Below are positions 17,701 to 26,222 of a stretch of DNA of 64,000 nucleotides, piece by piece. The notes below the pieces were generated by a model. That model worked only from the letters and a program-made list of their open reading frames with translations, had not been told where the DNA came from and searched no databases. The DNA is from Geminicoccus roseus DSM 18922. GTDB taxonomy: Bacteria > Pseudomonadota > Alphaproteobacteria > Geminicoccales > Geminicoccaceae. Position 1 is the stretch's first letter, and the number at the start of each line of letters is the position of its first letter. The position numbers and the translations under genes are program-made. The stretch spans positions 496,001 to 560,000 of the forward strand of contig NZ_KE386572.1 in assembly GCF_000427665.1 (NCBI RefSeq). Direction: 5' to 3'.

Positions 17701-18048
17701 TCAGCCGATTGCCTGGAAGGCGTACTCACAGGCTTGCAGCCGGGAGAGCCAAGTGCCGACTTTCAGGTGATGCCAGCCGAAACGGGTGGCCGTAAGGATC
17801 CTGAACTGCAAAGCAGTATCGATCCGCCTCCACCAACCCTGCATACGCAGTTGTTCAAGCCTAATCTGCTCCGCCCACGTCATCTGACGGTACTTTGGCG
17901 CCACCCAATCATTTAATCGAATTGAATCGACGTCACCGAGACCTTCGTTGAGACACGGTAATGAGGCTAACAATGCGGCGTCCTTAGATTCCGCGCCGGC
18001 TCCTGCTCTGGCGGCTCTAGAACCGTCCGAGTTACGGATCGATTCCAC
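17701..18048 (-). CDS. Hypothetical protein, 115 residues, in AT-richer patch
   Basis: Not recognised. The frame encodes a Trp-rich second half (MTWAEQIRLEQLRMQGWWRRID; RFGWHHLKVGTWLS) after a low-complexity Ala/Gly start. Codon use is mixed, like the other genes of this patch. No clear ribosome site. It lies in the same orientation as the M41-like gene, about 150 bp upstream of it. It may be real, or a chance open frame. Confidence 0.35.
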   Translation of the reverse strand: MESIRNSDGSRAARAGAGAESKDAALLASLPCLNEGLGDVDSIRLNDWVAPKYRQMTWAEQIRLEQLRMQGWWRRIDTALQFRILTATRFGWHHLKVGTWLSRLQACEYAFQAIG

Positions 18049-18143
18049 TAAAAATTATTGGAATAAGGTGAACCGAACAAGTTATTGACTAGAAGTGAGA
18101 TGAATGCTTTAGATTGTGCGCGACTTCGTGTTGCAGGAGAACA

Positions 18144-18446
18144 ATGATGCTAAAAGCAATGACGGTTGCCGGTTTTTCGCTGTTTGCGTTAGTTGCAACT
18201 ATATCGCTCGATGCGAGTGCGCAGCAGGATGATAATTTGATACCCAATGATCTCGCGATCGAAGCATATCAAGGAGGCTGGCGAAGCGGCGGCAGCGATC
18301 CAACAAAAGAGTGCCTCGCACACTTCAACTCGAAATATCCGACTAAGCGCATCCAAATAATTTCGACAAGCGAAGAGAGCAGAAAAGATTGGAAGGGACA
18401 TGTCGAGTATAAGTATCAATGCACTGCTGCCATAAAATTAAAATAG
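18144..18446 (+). CDS. Small exported protein of unknown function
   Basis: A 100-residue protein with a clear signal peptide (residues 1-26, ending ASA before QQDD). The mature 74 residues contain exactly two Cys (KECLAHF and YQCTAAI), likely a disulfide, around a basic strand-rich middle (TKRIQIISTSEESRKDW). AGGAGA sits five to nine bases before the ATG at 18144. A longer TTG-initiated reading from 18114 is less likely. AT-rich third positions set it apart from the genome. No family was recognised. Confidence 0.65.
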   Translation: MMLKAMTVAGFSLFALVATISLDASAQQDDNLIPNDLAIEAYQGGWRSGGSDPTKECLAHFNSKYPTKRIQIISTSEESRKDWKGHVEYKYQCTAAIKLK

Positions 18447-18653
18447 CGATAGTTGATTATTAGGGTTTGGGGTTCGATGCGAGCAGGCACTCAGACCAAG
18501 CCATAGTAGATCTAATCTAAAAGAGCCCTCAGTCTTCACCTTCGGCATTATGCCAACTCAGCCTCATAGGCGGCCTGAAGTGCAAGAACTCTGGATCAGG
18601 CCTTGCTTCTTGCGTTAACGCCGCCTTGCACCGGACCGACGCCCCAACACCCC

Positions 18654-19439
18654 TCACCCCGACCCACCCGCCGGAATCGCATCCCGAGCATCGATCAGCG
18701 GCTGCACCGGCACCTGGATGAACCCCCGCGCCGGCCGGTCCAGGTCGGCCACCAGCGTCATCACCACGCCCACCGTCGCCGCCATCAGCAGCGTCGCCAC
18801 CGGCCGCCGCACGCCCTGAGCGCCCGAGTGGTAGCCGATCAGCAGCAGCGCCACCAAGGCGACCCCCAGCAGGATCGCCATCACCTCGCGCGGGATGCCG
18901 TAGCGGAGCGCGGTGACTCGGCGCTCGTGGATGTTGTTGACCTCGTTGAGCGAGCCGACGAAGCGGTAGGCGGGCAGGGACTGCGGCGAGGCCGCGGTCA
19001 TCTGGACCGCCAGCGCCCATAGCCGGTTCTGCAGTTCCTCGGAGCGCTGGACGTCCCGCTCCAGCTTCGCCGGGTCGTAGGGCGTGCCCAGGCCGGTCCG
19101 CACCTCCACATAGCCGCGCAAGAGGTCCAGGACCGGCTGCCGGTCGGCCTGCGGCAGCATCAGGGCGAAGTTGGCGGTGCTGCCGATGGCGTTGGCCTCC
19201 TCCAGCACCATGGAGCGGCGCGTGTCGAACCGCGACAGGGCCAGCGAGAAGCTGAAGGCCAGCAGCAGCGCCAGCAGGCCCAGGCCCGCCCCCGCCAGCA
19301 TGCCCAGATCCTCCCGCCCGCCATTGCGGCCGTGCGTGCGGTTGCCGAGCCAGGTCCCGACGAGCGCGGTCACGACGCTCAGCGCCACCACGGCGGGATA
19401 GAGGATCGAGAAGTCGAGGTCGTAGACCCAGTCGGACAT
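18654..19439 (-). CDS. DUF4239-like (bestrophin-like) membrane protein
   Basis: A 261-residue inner-membrane protein. It has two N-terminal membrane segments (about 10-30 and 45-66), a soluble helical middle starting SRFDTRRSMVLEEANAIGS, and two C-terminal membrane segments (about 187-203 and 217-232). The RRxxVLEEANAIGT-type motif is the hallmark of DUF4239 proteins, sometimes called bestrophin-like. Function is unknown; ion conduction has been suggested only by distant similarity. Normal high-GC codon use returns here. Confidence 0.75.
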   Translation of the reverse strand: MSDWVYDLDFSILYPAVVALSVVTALVGTWLGNRTHGRNGGREDLGMLAGAGLGLLALLLAFSFSLALSRFDTRRSMVLEEANAIGSTANFALMLPQADRQPVLDLLRGYVEVRTGLGTPYDPAKLERDVQRSEELQNRLWALAVQMTAASPQSLPAYRFVGSLNEVNNIHERRVTALRYGIPREVMAILLGVALVALLLIGYHSGAQGVRRPVATLLMAATVGVVMTLVADLDRPARGFIQVPVQPLIDARDAIPAGGSG

Positions 19440-19805
19440 GCCGGCCTGCCCCAGGCTCGATGCGGAGCCGGCTGATCCCAGGCTCGGCCCGGACGGTGGT
19501 TCAACTCCACGTCGAAGTCGAGTCCGGCCGCCCGGCGGGACGATCCGGCCTTGAAGGGGGTGGCACTCCCGGCCCCGGCCCCGCCTCCCGGCGCCCGCCC
19601 GCCAGGGCCAGCCGGCCGCGGCCGCGCACCGGGCGAGATCGATCGACTTGGCCCGCGAAAGACGATCGCCGCGTTCTCGGCCGCCGTCACTTCCGGAAAA
19701 CCTGGCGGAGCATCATGCTTGCAAGAAAAAACGATCAAGCCTATTCGATAATGTCGATGCCGGTTCATCCGTCGACATCGGCCTCGCCCGAGGGGGAGAC
19801 ATGCC
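19440..19805. other. Divergent intergenic region, no gene seen
   Basis: Separates the DUF4239-like gene (minus) from the small monooxygenase-like gene (plus). It becomes AT-richer from about 19720 to 19790, where promoter elements for the rightward gene would fit. Short open frames are Pro/Arg-rich shadows of GC-rich DNA and were not called. Confidence 0.5.
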
Positions 19806-20096
19806 GTGCACGCCGTCATTCGCAGCTACACAGGCGCTGGTGCGAAGGAACTGTTCGACCTGCTGCTCGCCAACAGATCGGAAGTCGAGAGCCTGATCCG
19901 GTCGGCCACCGGCTTCGTGAGCTACCACGCCCTGCGCACCGAGCAGGGCGGCAGCACGATCACCATCTGCCAGGACAAGGCCGGCACCGACGAGAGCGTC
20001 CGCCTGGCCGGCGACTGGGTGCGGAACCACACTGCCGACCTGCCCGGCATCCAGCCGCCCACGATCACCGAGGGGCCGGTGGTGATCCATATCTAG
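19806..20096 (+). CDS. Small dimeric alpha-beta-barrel-type protein
   Basis: A 96-residue protein that looks like a ferredoxin-like dimeric alpha-beta barrel (antibiotic-biosynthesis-monooxygenase type). The signals are a first strand MHAVIRSYTG, a helix, then the typical GFVSYHALRTEQGGSTITICQDKAG block and a final strand VVIHI. No cofactor-binding residue can be named. The GTG start at 19806 has GGGGGAGA eight bases upstream; the ATG five bases before is out of frame. Function unknown; quinone or heme oxidation and degradation are family precedents. Confidence 0.65.
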   Translation: MHAVIRSYTGAGAKELFDLLLANRSEVESLIRSATGFVSYHALRTEQGGSTITICQDKAGTDESVRLAGDWVRNHTADLPGIQPPTITEGPVVIHI

Positions 20097-20156
20097 CCCG
20101 GCGCATGTTCTGGCCGATGTCATGGCCGGCGCGCGCGGGCGGCCAGTCCGTCCGCC

Positions 20157-21158
20157 CTACCGGATCGAGCAGGCCGGATACCCGTTCGCCCGTATGAACG
20201 CCTTGGTCTCGACCCACCAGTCCATGTCCTTCTCCCAGCGCGCCCGCTTGAAGCCGGAGCCGTCCGCGCCGAGCGTCCCCCAGATCACCGCGCCATCGGC
20301 GCCTAAGCGCTGGAGCGTGGCCAGCTGGGTCGCGAACACCCCCTTGTCCAGCAGCTTCTTGCGGATCGCCGGGTCGGACGCATAGTCGTGGTATTGCGGC
20401 CAGAGATAGGCATAAACCGGCTTTCTGCCGATCGCGGGCTGCCAGTCCTCGCGGATCAGCCGCATGATCCCCTCGGCCCTTGCGATCCAGCCCTTGCTGC
20501 CGCTTTCCCGGTAGCGGGTGTACATCTGCGGGAACAGGACGTCGGCGTTCTGGGCGATCTTCCGGGTGAAGCTGTTGGTCTGCATCGTGGACGGCACCTG
20601 GCTGCGCCCGGCGATGTAGCCGAAATAATCGTTGATCGGCGCTTCGCCGAAATAGCCCAGGAGCGTGCCCTTGGCGCGGATCGCCGGCTGGCGGCGGAAA
20701 TGCGCGATCAGGGTGGCGTACTGCTCGGACTTGCGCGCCGCCTGGGGATCGCCCCGCTGGATCATCCAGCCCTGCTTCTCGACGTTCAGCACCACGAGCT
20801 TCGCCGGCGGCGTCGCCGCGGCGATCTTGTCGGTGGCGTACTTCATCCGCGCGCCGGCCAGGTCCAGCGGCTCGTGGTAGCGCGGCATGCTGCTGCCGAA
20901 GATCACCGATTCGGTGATCAGCGGCACCGTCTCGATCCCGCAGGCGCGCAGCTGCTCGGCGGTCGGCGCCTTGGCGGTGGTGCCGTTCGCCCAGCTCATC
21001 TGGTAGAAGATCTTGAACTTGGGCGTCGCCGGCTGGTGGCTGGCCTTGGCCGGCGCCATCGCCAGCACGCCCAGGCAGGCCGCCAGGCCCAGACAGGAGG
21101 CGGCCGCGCGGATGCGGGCGGTCAGGCCCCGGCCGCGAAAGGACATCGATCCGGACAT
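20157..21158 (-). CDS. Exported hyaluronidase-like (GH56-type) protein, tentative
   Basis: A 333-residue exported protein with a signal peptide (residues 1-40, ending PAKAS). The mature part reads like a TIM-barrel glycosidase. A strand LVVLNVEKQGW carries Glu127 where hyaluronidases place their acid (DWExW), PVYAYLWPQYHDY resembles their seventh strand, and LGADGAVIWGTLG resembles the terminal GAAGVVLWGS motif. GH56 enzymes are nearly all eukaryotic, so this is a tentative relation. Two Cys remain in the mature chain. GGGAAGAG precedes the ATG at 21158. If not GH56, it is another secreted barrel of unknown substrate. Confidence 0.5.
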   Translation of the reverse strand: MSGSMSFRGRGLTARIRAAASCLGLAACLGVLAMAPAKASHQPATPKFKIFYQMSWANGTTAKAPTAEQLRACGIETVPLITESVIFGSSMPRYHEPLDLAGARMKYATDKIAAATPPAKLVVLNVEKQGWMIQRGDPQAARKSEQYATLIAHFRRQPAIRAKGTLLGYFGEAPINDYFGYIAGRSQVPSTMQTNSFTRKIAQNADVLFPQMYTRYRESGSKGWIARAEGIMRLIREDWQPAIGRKPVYAYLWPQYHDYASDPAIRKKLLDKGVFATQLATLQRLGADGAVIWGTLGADGSGFKRARWEKDMDWWVETKAFIRANGYPACSIR

Positions 21159-21376
21159 CTGCTCTTCCCTCGCGTCGCACCATGGTCGAGGGTCGCCGGC
21201 CTGGCCGGTGGGCAGCGAACGACCCGATGATGGTACGCCCCTTCGCCGTGCTGTCGCTGGCGGCATTGGCAGGGCCTTCCGTTGCAGCTAACGGCTTTTT
21301 CCGGCCAAGGTGCCCTGGGGTATGCATAAATGGCAGGCTGCGGCCCCGAGCCGCCCGCCTGCCGAAGGAGGTTTGG

Positions 21377-22147
21377 ATGTTCAGCCTGCAGTCCCGCACC
21401 GTCGCCATCACCGGGGCCGGCGGCGGCATCGGCCAGCGCCTGGTCGCCCGCTTCGTCGAGGCGGGTGCGGTCGTCATCGCCTTCGACCGCACGCGCGAGC
21501 GCATCGAAGGCCTGCCCGGCATCGCCCATGCCGGCGCCTTCGAGATGGGCGACCGCGAGGGAGCCGAGGCGGCGATCGCGACGGCGGTGGAGGCGGTCGG
21601 CCCGATCCGGGTCCTGGTCAACAATGCCGGCGGGGCCAGCGCCGAGACCCTGACCGACCTGACGCCGGAGGGCTGGGACCAGGACATCGCCCTGAACCTG
21701 ACCGGCGCCTACCAGGTCACCACGCCCATCCTGGCGGGGATGCGCGAGCAGGGCGGCGGTGCCATCGTCACCATTGGCACGGTCAACGCGCTGATGCATT
21801 TCGGCAACCCGGCCTATGCGGCGGCCAAGGCGGGCCTCGTCGCCTACACCAAGGCGATCGCCCTGGAGCAGGGCCGCTTCGGGATCCGCGCCAACATCGT
21901 CTGCCCGGGCTCGGTGCGCACGCCCGCCTGGAACCGCCGGATCGAGAAGGATCCCACCATCGTCGAGCGCCTGTCCCGCCACTACCCGATCGGCCGGATG
22001 GTCGAGCCCGACGAGGTCGCCGCCGCCGTCCTGTTCCTGGCCTCCGACCTGGCCTCCGGGATCAGCGGCGCGGTCCTGCCGGTCGATGGCGGGCTGATGG
22101 CCGGCATGAAGGCGATGACCGAGGTGATCACCTCGGAAACCTTCTGA
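21377..22147 (+). CDS. Short-chain dehydrogenase/reductase
   Basis: A 256-residue classical SDR. The cofactor motif is TGAGGGIG (residues 12-19), NNAG is present, and the active site has YAAAK. The residue aligned with the catalytic Ser appears to be Thr (GTVNALMHFGNPAY), which is unusual but can be tolerated. The Asp after the second strand (FDRT) suggests NAD preference. AAGGAGG stands seven bases before the ATG, which fixes the start although the frame stays open upstream. Substrate unknown. It is followed by the 107-bp tandem repeat array. Confidence 0.88.
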   Translation: MFSLQSRTVAITGAGGGIGQRLVARFVEAGAVVIAFDRTRERIEGLPGIAHAGAFEMGDREGAEAAIATAVEAVGPIRVLVNNAGGASAETLTDLTPEGWDQDIALNLTGAYQVTTPILAGMREQGGGAIVTIGTVNALMHFGNPAYAAAKAGLVAYTKAIALEQGRFGIRANIVCPGSVRTPAWNRRIEKDPTIVERLSRHYPIGRMVEPDEVAAAVLFLASDLASGISGAVLPVDGGLMAGMKAMTEVITSETF

Positions 22148-22260
22148 CCCGCAGCCCGCCCCGGAAATACTAGGACCGAGTACCTACAACCATGCTATCC
22201 TGCGCCTCCCCCCGGAGCCGCAGGAGGCCCATGCCGTGCCCGTCCCCCTCGCCACATCCT

Positions 22261-22708
22261 GCACGAACGAACCCGAGCCCGGCGCTGCCAAACGAACCCG
22301 GGAACAGCCGGGCGACCTTGGGCACCACGCCGCCCAACGAACCCGAGAACGGCCGCCGGCACGTTTTGCACCAACGAACCCGAGCCCGGCGCTGCCAAAC
22401 GAACCCGGGAACAGACGGACGACCCCAGGCACCACGCCGCCAAACAAACCCGACAACGGCCGCCGGCACGCTTTTGCACAAACGAACCCAAGCCCGGCGC
22501 AACCAAACGAACCCGGGAACAGCAGGGCGACCCTGAGCATCACGCTGCGCAACAAATCCGGAGACGCCCGCCAGCACGCTTTGCACAAACGAACCCGAGC
22601 CCGGCGCTGCCAAACGAACCCGGGAACAGCCGGACGACCCCGGACACCACGCTGGCCAACGAACCCGAGAACGCCCGCCGGCACGTTTTGCACGAACGAA
22701 CCCGAGCC
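22261..22708. repeat. 107-bp tandem repeat array (four units plus a partial)
   Basis: Unit starts fall at 22261, 22368, 22476, 22583 and 22690 (partial), each beginning GCAC(g/c/a)AACGAACC. Period is 107-108 bp. Every unit carries three copies of a C/G-rich motif around AACGAACCC (for example at 22266, 22291 and 22336), with a few substitutions such as AACAAACCC. The first and last units begin with the identical 15-mer TGCACGAACGAACCC. The array fills the gap between convergent genes (SDR and DeoR-type regulator). It is open in several frames, which yields long artificial open frames on the minus strand. No spacer diversity of CRISPR type. Confidence 0.9.
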
Positions 22709-22749
22709 ACCCGGCAGAAGTTGCCCCGGCAGGACCTGCCGGCCGGCAG

Positions 22750-23562
22750 CTATGACCGGGCCGGGCGCGGGTCCTGGGCCACGGTCACCGTAGCGCCGGC
22801 ATGCGCCAGCGCCTCCGCCAGGTGCTCGTCCGGCGCCCGGTCGGTGATCAGCTGGCCGATCTCGGCCAGCTCGGCATGGATCGCGAAGGCCGGCCGGCCG
22901 AACTTGGCATGGTCGGCCACCACCAGGACGCGCGCCGAGGCCAGCCGCATCGCCCGGTAGACCGCGGCTGCCTCGTCGTCCACATCGGCCGCCCCCGCCG
23001 CGGTGATGCCGCTGGCGCCCACGATCGCGCATTCGGCATGGAAGCGCCCGACATGGTCGACCGTCTCCGCCCCGACCACGATCCCCTCGCGCGGCTCGTA
23101 GCGCCCGGGCACCATCAGCACCCGGATGCCCGGGTTGGCGGCCAGCACCGCGGCATGGGCGAAGCCGTGGGTGACCACGGTGCCGCGCGGCAGAGTGGTC
23201 GCCAGCATCCGCGCCACGTGCAGCGTGGTGGAGCCGCCGCCCAGCATCAGCGCCTCGCAGCCGCCAAGCGCCGCCACGGCGGCCACCGCGATCCGCCGCC
23301 GCTCCGCCACCATCTCCCGCTCGCGCTCGGCCACCGCCGGCTCGATCGCCACCGGCCTTGCCGCCCCGCCATAGGTGCGCGCCAGCAGCCCGGCATGGCC
23401 GAGCTCGTCCAGGTCGCGGCGGACGGTCTCGGTGGAAACCCGGAATTCCTGGGCCAGCTCGGCGATCCGCAGCGCCGGGGCGGCCCGCAGCGCCGCCACG
23501 ATCGCCTGCTGGCGGCGTGCCTTGGCATTGGCGGCCGGCATCCTGCCATCCCGGTTGACCAT
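22750..23562 (-). CDS. DeoR-family transcriptional regulator
   Basis: A 270-residue repressor of the DeoR/GlpR type. The N-terminal helix-turn-helix (residues about 15-55) reads RRQQAIVAALRAAPALRIAE and STETVRRDLDELG. The C-terminal sugar-phosphate-sensing domain has GGGSTTLHVARML and later DHAKFGRPAF. It would sense a phosphorylated sugar or polyol. The start at 23562 has GGAG upstream; the frame extends upstream without coding character. It is divergent from phaZ (202 bp between), which it might control, although a sugar-phosphate target elsewhere is equally possible. Confidence 0.88.
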   Translation of the reverse strand: MVNRDGRMPAANAKARRQQAIVAALRAAPALRIAELAQEFRVSTETVRRDLDELGHAGLLARTYGGAARPVAIEPAVAEREREMVAERRRIAVAAVAALGGCEALMLGGGSTTLHVARMLATTLPRGTVVTHGFAHAAVLAANPGIRVLMVPGRYEPREGIVVGAETVDHVGRFHAECAIVGASGITAAGAADVDDEAAAVYRAMRLASARVLVVADHAKFGRPAFAIHAELAEIGQLITDRAPDEHLAEALAHAGATVTVAQDPRPARS

Positions 23563-23764
23563 GCTGCCGCTCCGCTCGCGCTGTCTGGGCGAGCCGGTTA
23601 CCACAGCCGGGTTGGCCAATCCAACATGGACGAAGCTTCCGGAAATTGCCAGACTTGGGAACTGCGCATCGGGGAGGGCACCAGAGCTTGGCACAGCCGT
23701 TGCTCCTCCCGGCAGTGGTATGATTTTTTTTGAGAACTCCCTGGCAGAGAAGACGCCCGCGCCG

Positions 23765-25021
23765 ATGCAGTACCACACGTACGAAATGGCCCATGCCCTT
23801 CTGGCGCCCCTGCGGGCCCAGGCCAAGCTGGTGAGCCAGTTCCTCGACAACCCGCTGGTGCCGCTGGCCCATACCAAGCTCGGCCGCGAGATCTCCGCCG
23901 GCTGCGAGGTGTTCGAGGGGATCACCCGGCGCTACGGCAAGCCCGAATGGGGCATCAAGGACACCCGCATCGCCGGGCTGACCGTGCCGGTCCGCGAAGA
24001 GGTCGTGATGCGCACGCCGTTCTGCGAGCTGCGCCATTTCGACCGCGACGAGGCGGTCTGCGGCAAGCGCTACGACCCCAAGGTCCTGCTGGTGGCGCCG
24101 ATGTCCGGCCACTACGCCACCCTGTTGCGCGGCACCGTCCAGGCGATGCTGCCCGAGCACAATCTCTACGTGACCGACTGGGTCGACGCCCGCCACGTGC
24201 CGGTGTTCGCCGGCAAGTTCGACCTGGACGACTTCATCGAGCACATCATGCAGATGGTGCGCTTCATCGGCCACAACACCCACGTGATCGCGGTCTGCCA
24301 GCCCTCGGTCCCGGTGCTGGCGGCCACCGCGATCATGGCGGCGCTGAAGGACGAGTGCCGGCCGGCCTCGATCACCCTGATGGGCGGGCCGATCGACACC
24401 CGCTGCAACCCGACCCTGGTCAACCAGCACGCCCAGTCCAAGGACATCGGCTGGTTCGAGCGCAACGTGATCTCGCCGGTGCCCTGGCCGAACATGGGCT
24501 GCATGCGCCTGGTCTACCCGGGCTTCATCCAGCTCACCGGCTTCATGACCATGAACCTCGACCGGCACCTGAACGCGCACAAGGGCCTGTTCGAATCGCT
24601 GGTGAAGGGCGACTGCGATTCGGCCCTGCAGCACCGCAAGTTCTACGACGAGTACCTGGCGGTCATGGACCTGCCGGCCGAGTTCTTCCTGCAGACGGTC
24701 AAGACCGTGTTCCAGGACCACGACCTGCCCGACGGCCGGATGACGTGGAAGGGCCAGCCGGTCGACTGCGGCGCCATCGAGGACACCGTGCTGATGACCG
24801 TCGAGGGCGAGCGCGACGACATCTGCGGCCTGGGCCAGACCGAGGCGGCCCACGCCCTCTGCCGCAACCTCTCCAACGAGAACCGGGTCCACTACGTCCA
24901 GCAGGGCGTGGGCCATTACGGCGTGTTCAACGGCACCCGCTGGCGCACCGAGATCCAGCCGCGCATCCGCGAGATGATCCGCGGCGTCAACTTCCAGCGC
25001 CGCCGGATGGCGATGCACTGA
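23765..25021 (+). CDS. phaZ: Intracellular polyhydroxyalkanoate depolymerase
   Basis: A 418-residue intracellular PHB depolymerase that hydrolyses storage polyester granules. The N terminus MQYHTYEMAHALLAPLR matches the family start (MLYQLYE...). The nucleophile is a Cys in a CQPSV box (Cys178) instead of the lipase Ser; the Asp (VEGERDDICG) and His (GVGHYGVFNG) partners are present. No signal peptide, as expected for a granule-bound cytosolic enzyme. An upstream in-frame ATG exists, but the family start supports 23765. The cell therefore likely stores PHA. Confidence 0.92.
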   Translation: MQYHTYEMAHALLAPLRAQAKLVSQFLDNPLVPLAHTKLGREISAGCEVFEGITRRYGKPEWGIKDTRIAGLTVPVREEVVMRTPFCELRHFDRDEAVCGKRYDPKVLLVAPMSGHYATLLRGTVQAMLPEHNLYVTDWVDARHVPVFAGKFDLDDFIEHIMQMVRFIGHNTHVIAVCQPSVPVLAATAIMAALKDECRPASITLMGGPIDTRCNPTLVNQHAQSKDIGWFERNVISPVPWPNMGCMRLVYPGFIQLTGFMTMNLDRHLNAHKGLFESLVKGDCDSALQHRKFYDEYLAVMDLPAEFFLQTVKTVFQDHDLPDGRMTWKGQPVDCGAIEDTVLMTVEGERDDICGLGQTEAAHALCRNLSNENRVHYVQQGVGHYGVFNGTRWRTEIQPRIREMIRGVNFQRRRMAMH

Positions 25022-25052
25022 CAGGCCGCGCCTGCCCGATGGGAGACCGGCC

Positions 25053-26222
25053 ATGGCAGCGGGAGGAGTGCCCGGCGGGCGGCTGATCCTGGTCGTCATC
25101 CTGATGGCCAGCGTGTTCGCCATGGCCCAGGGCCTATCCTACCCGCTGCTGGCGTTCATCCTGGAGCGCCAGGGCGTTTCCCCGGCGCTGATCGGCCTGA
25201 ACACCGCGATGACCCCCTTGGGCATCGTCTGCTCAGCACCCCTGGTGCCGCTGGCGGCGCGGCTGATGGGGGCCGCCCGGATGGCGCTGGCCTGCGCGCT
25301 GATGCTGGCTTGCGTGCTGGCGGTGATCGGCGCCTGGCAGAACCTCGCGGTGTGGTTTCCGGCCCGGTTCCTGATCGGGGTGGCGATCAACGGCCTGTTC
25401 GTCGCCAGCGAGACCTGGGTCAACCTGATGGCCCCGCCGGAGCGGCGCGGCCGCCTGCTCGGCCTGTTCTCGGCCTCCCTGGCCGCCGGCTTCGCGCTCG
25501 GCCCCTTCATCATCGTGGTCACCGGCACACGAGGCTGGCCGCCCTTTTTGGTCGGGGTCGCCGTGTTCCTGGCGACCGCCCTGATCCTGTTCCTGGCCCG
25601 CCGGCAGCTTCCCTCGATCCATGGCGACGGCCATGCCTCGATCCGCGCCTTCCTGCCGCTGGCCCCGTTCCTGCTGCTGACCGTCGCCGCCGCCGCTGCG
25701 TTCGACCAGGGCAGCCTGGCGCTGCTGCCCTCCTATGGCCGCGCGTTCGGAGTCGGCGAGGCCGAGATGGCGACGGCGCTGGGCGTGCTGATCCTGGGCA
25801 ACATCCTGTTCCAGGTCCCGATCGGCTGGCTGGCCGACCGCTGGTCGCGGCGCGGGACCATGCTGCTCCTGTGCAGCGTCACCATCGCCGGCGCCATCCT
25901 CCTGCCGCTGGTGATCGGGTCGCCGCTGCCGACCCTGGCGCTGTTCTTCGTGTGGGGTTCCACCGCCTACGGCATCTACACCGTGGCGCTGATCGATCTG
26001 GGCGACCGGTTCGGCGGCGCCCTGCTCCTGTCCGGCAACGCCGCCTTCTCCCTGATGTGGGGCTTTGGCGGGATGACCGGCCCGCCCGCCTTCGGCCTCG
26101 CCATCGCCCTTCTGGGCCCGCACGGCCTGCCGCTGATGCTGGGCCTGCTCTACGCCGTCCTGCTGGTCGCGGCGCTTGGCTGGCGGGCCGGGATGCCCGT
26201 TCCTCAGCCGGTCCGTCGGTAG
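25053..26222 (+). CDS. Major facilitator superfamily transporter
   Basis: A 389-residue MFS permease with 12 predicted membrane helices. Signature pieces include FLIGVAINGLFVASETWVNLMAP (helix 4-5 region) and GWLADRWSRRGTM between helices 8 and 9. The pattern resembles the YcaD-type MFS group, whose substrates are unknown. It follows phaZ by 31 bp in the same direction. Its 3' end overlaps the convergent DUF1579-like gene by 19 bp. Confidence 0.88.
   Translation: MAAGGVPGGRLILVVILMASVFAMAQGLSYPLLAFILERQGVSPALIGLNTAMTPLGIVCSAPLVPLAARLMGAARMALACALMLACVLAVIGAWQNLAVWFPARFLIGVAINGLFVASETWVNLMAPPERRGRLLGLFSASLAAGFALGPFIIVVTGTRGWPPFLVGVAVFLATALILFLARRQLPSIHGDGHASIRAFLPLAPFLLLTVAAAAAFDQGSLALLPSYGRAFGVGEAEMATALGVLILGNILFQVPIGWLADRWSRRGTMLLLCSVTIAGAILLPLVIGSPLPTLALFFVWGSTAYGIYTVALIDLGDRFGGALLLSGNAAFSLMWGFGGMTGPPAFGLAIALLGPHGLPLMLGLLYAVLLVAALGWRAGMPVPQPVRR

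Noticed and set aside
16507-18653. Prophage or insertion sequence remnant
   Set aside because: No transposase, phage structural gene, terminal inverted repeat or target duplication could be found; only composition suggests transfer.
22261-22708. CRISPR array
   Set aside because: The period is 107 bp and the whole unit repeats, with no unique spacers of constant length and no cas genes nearby.
22184-25123. A 979-codon open frame on the minus strand
   Set aside because: It runs antisense to phaZ and through the tandem repeat; the long openness comes from GC-rich composition and repeat units. The real genes are the DeoR-type regulator and phaZ in other frames.
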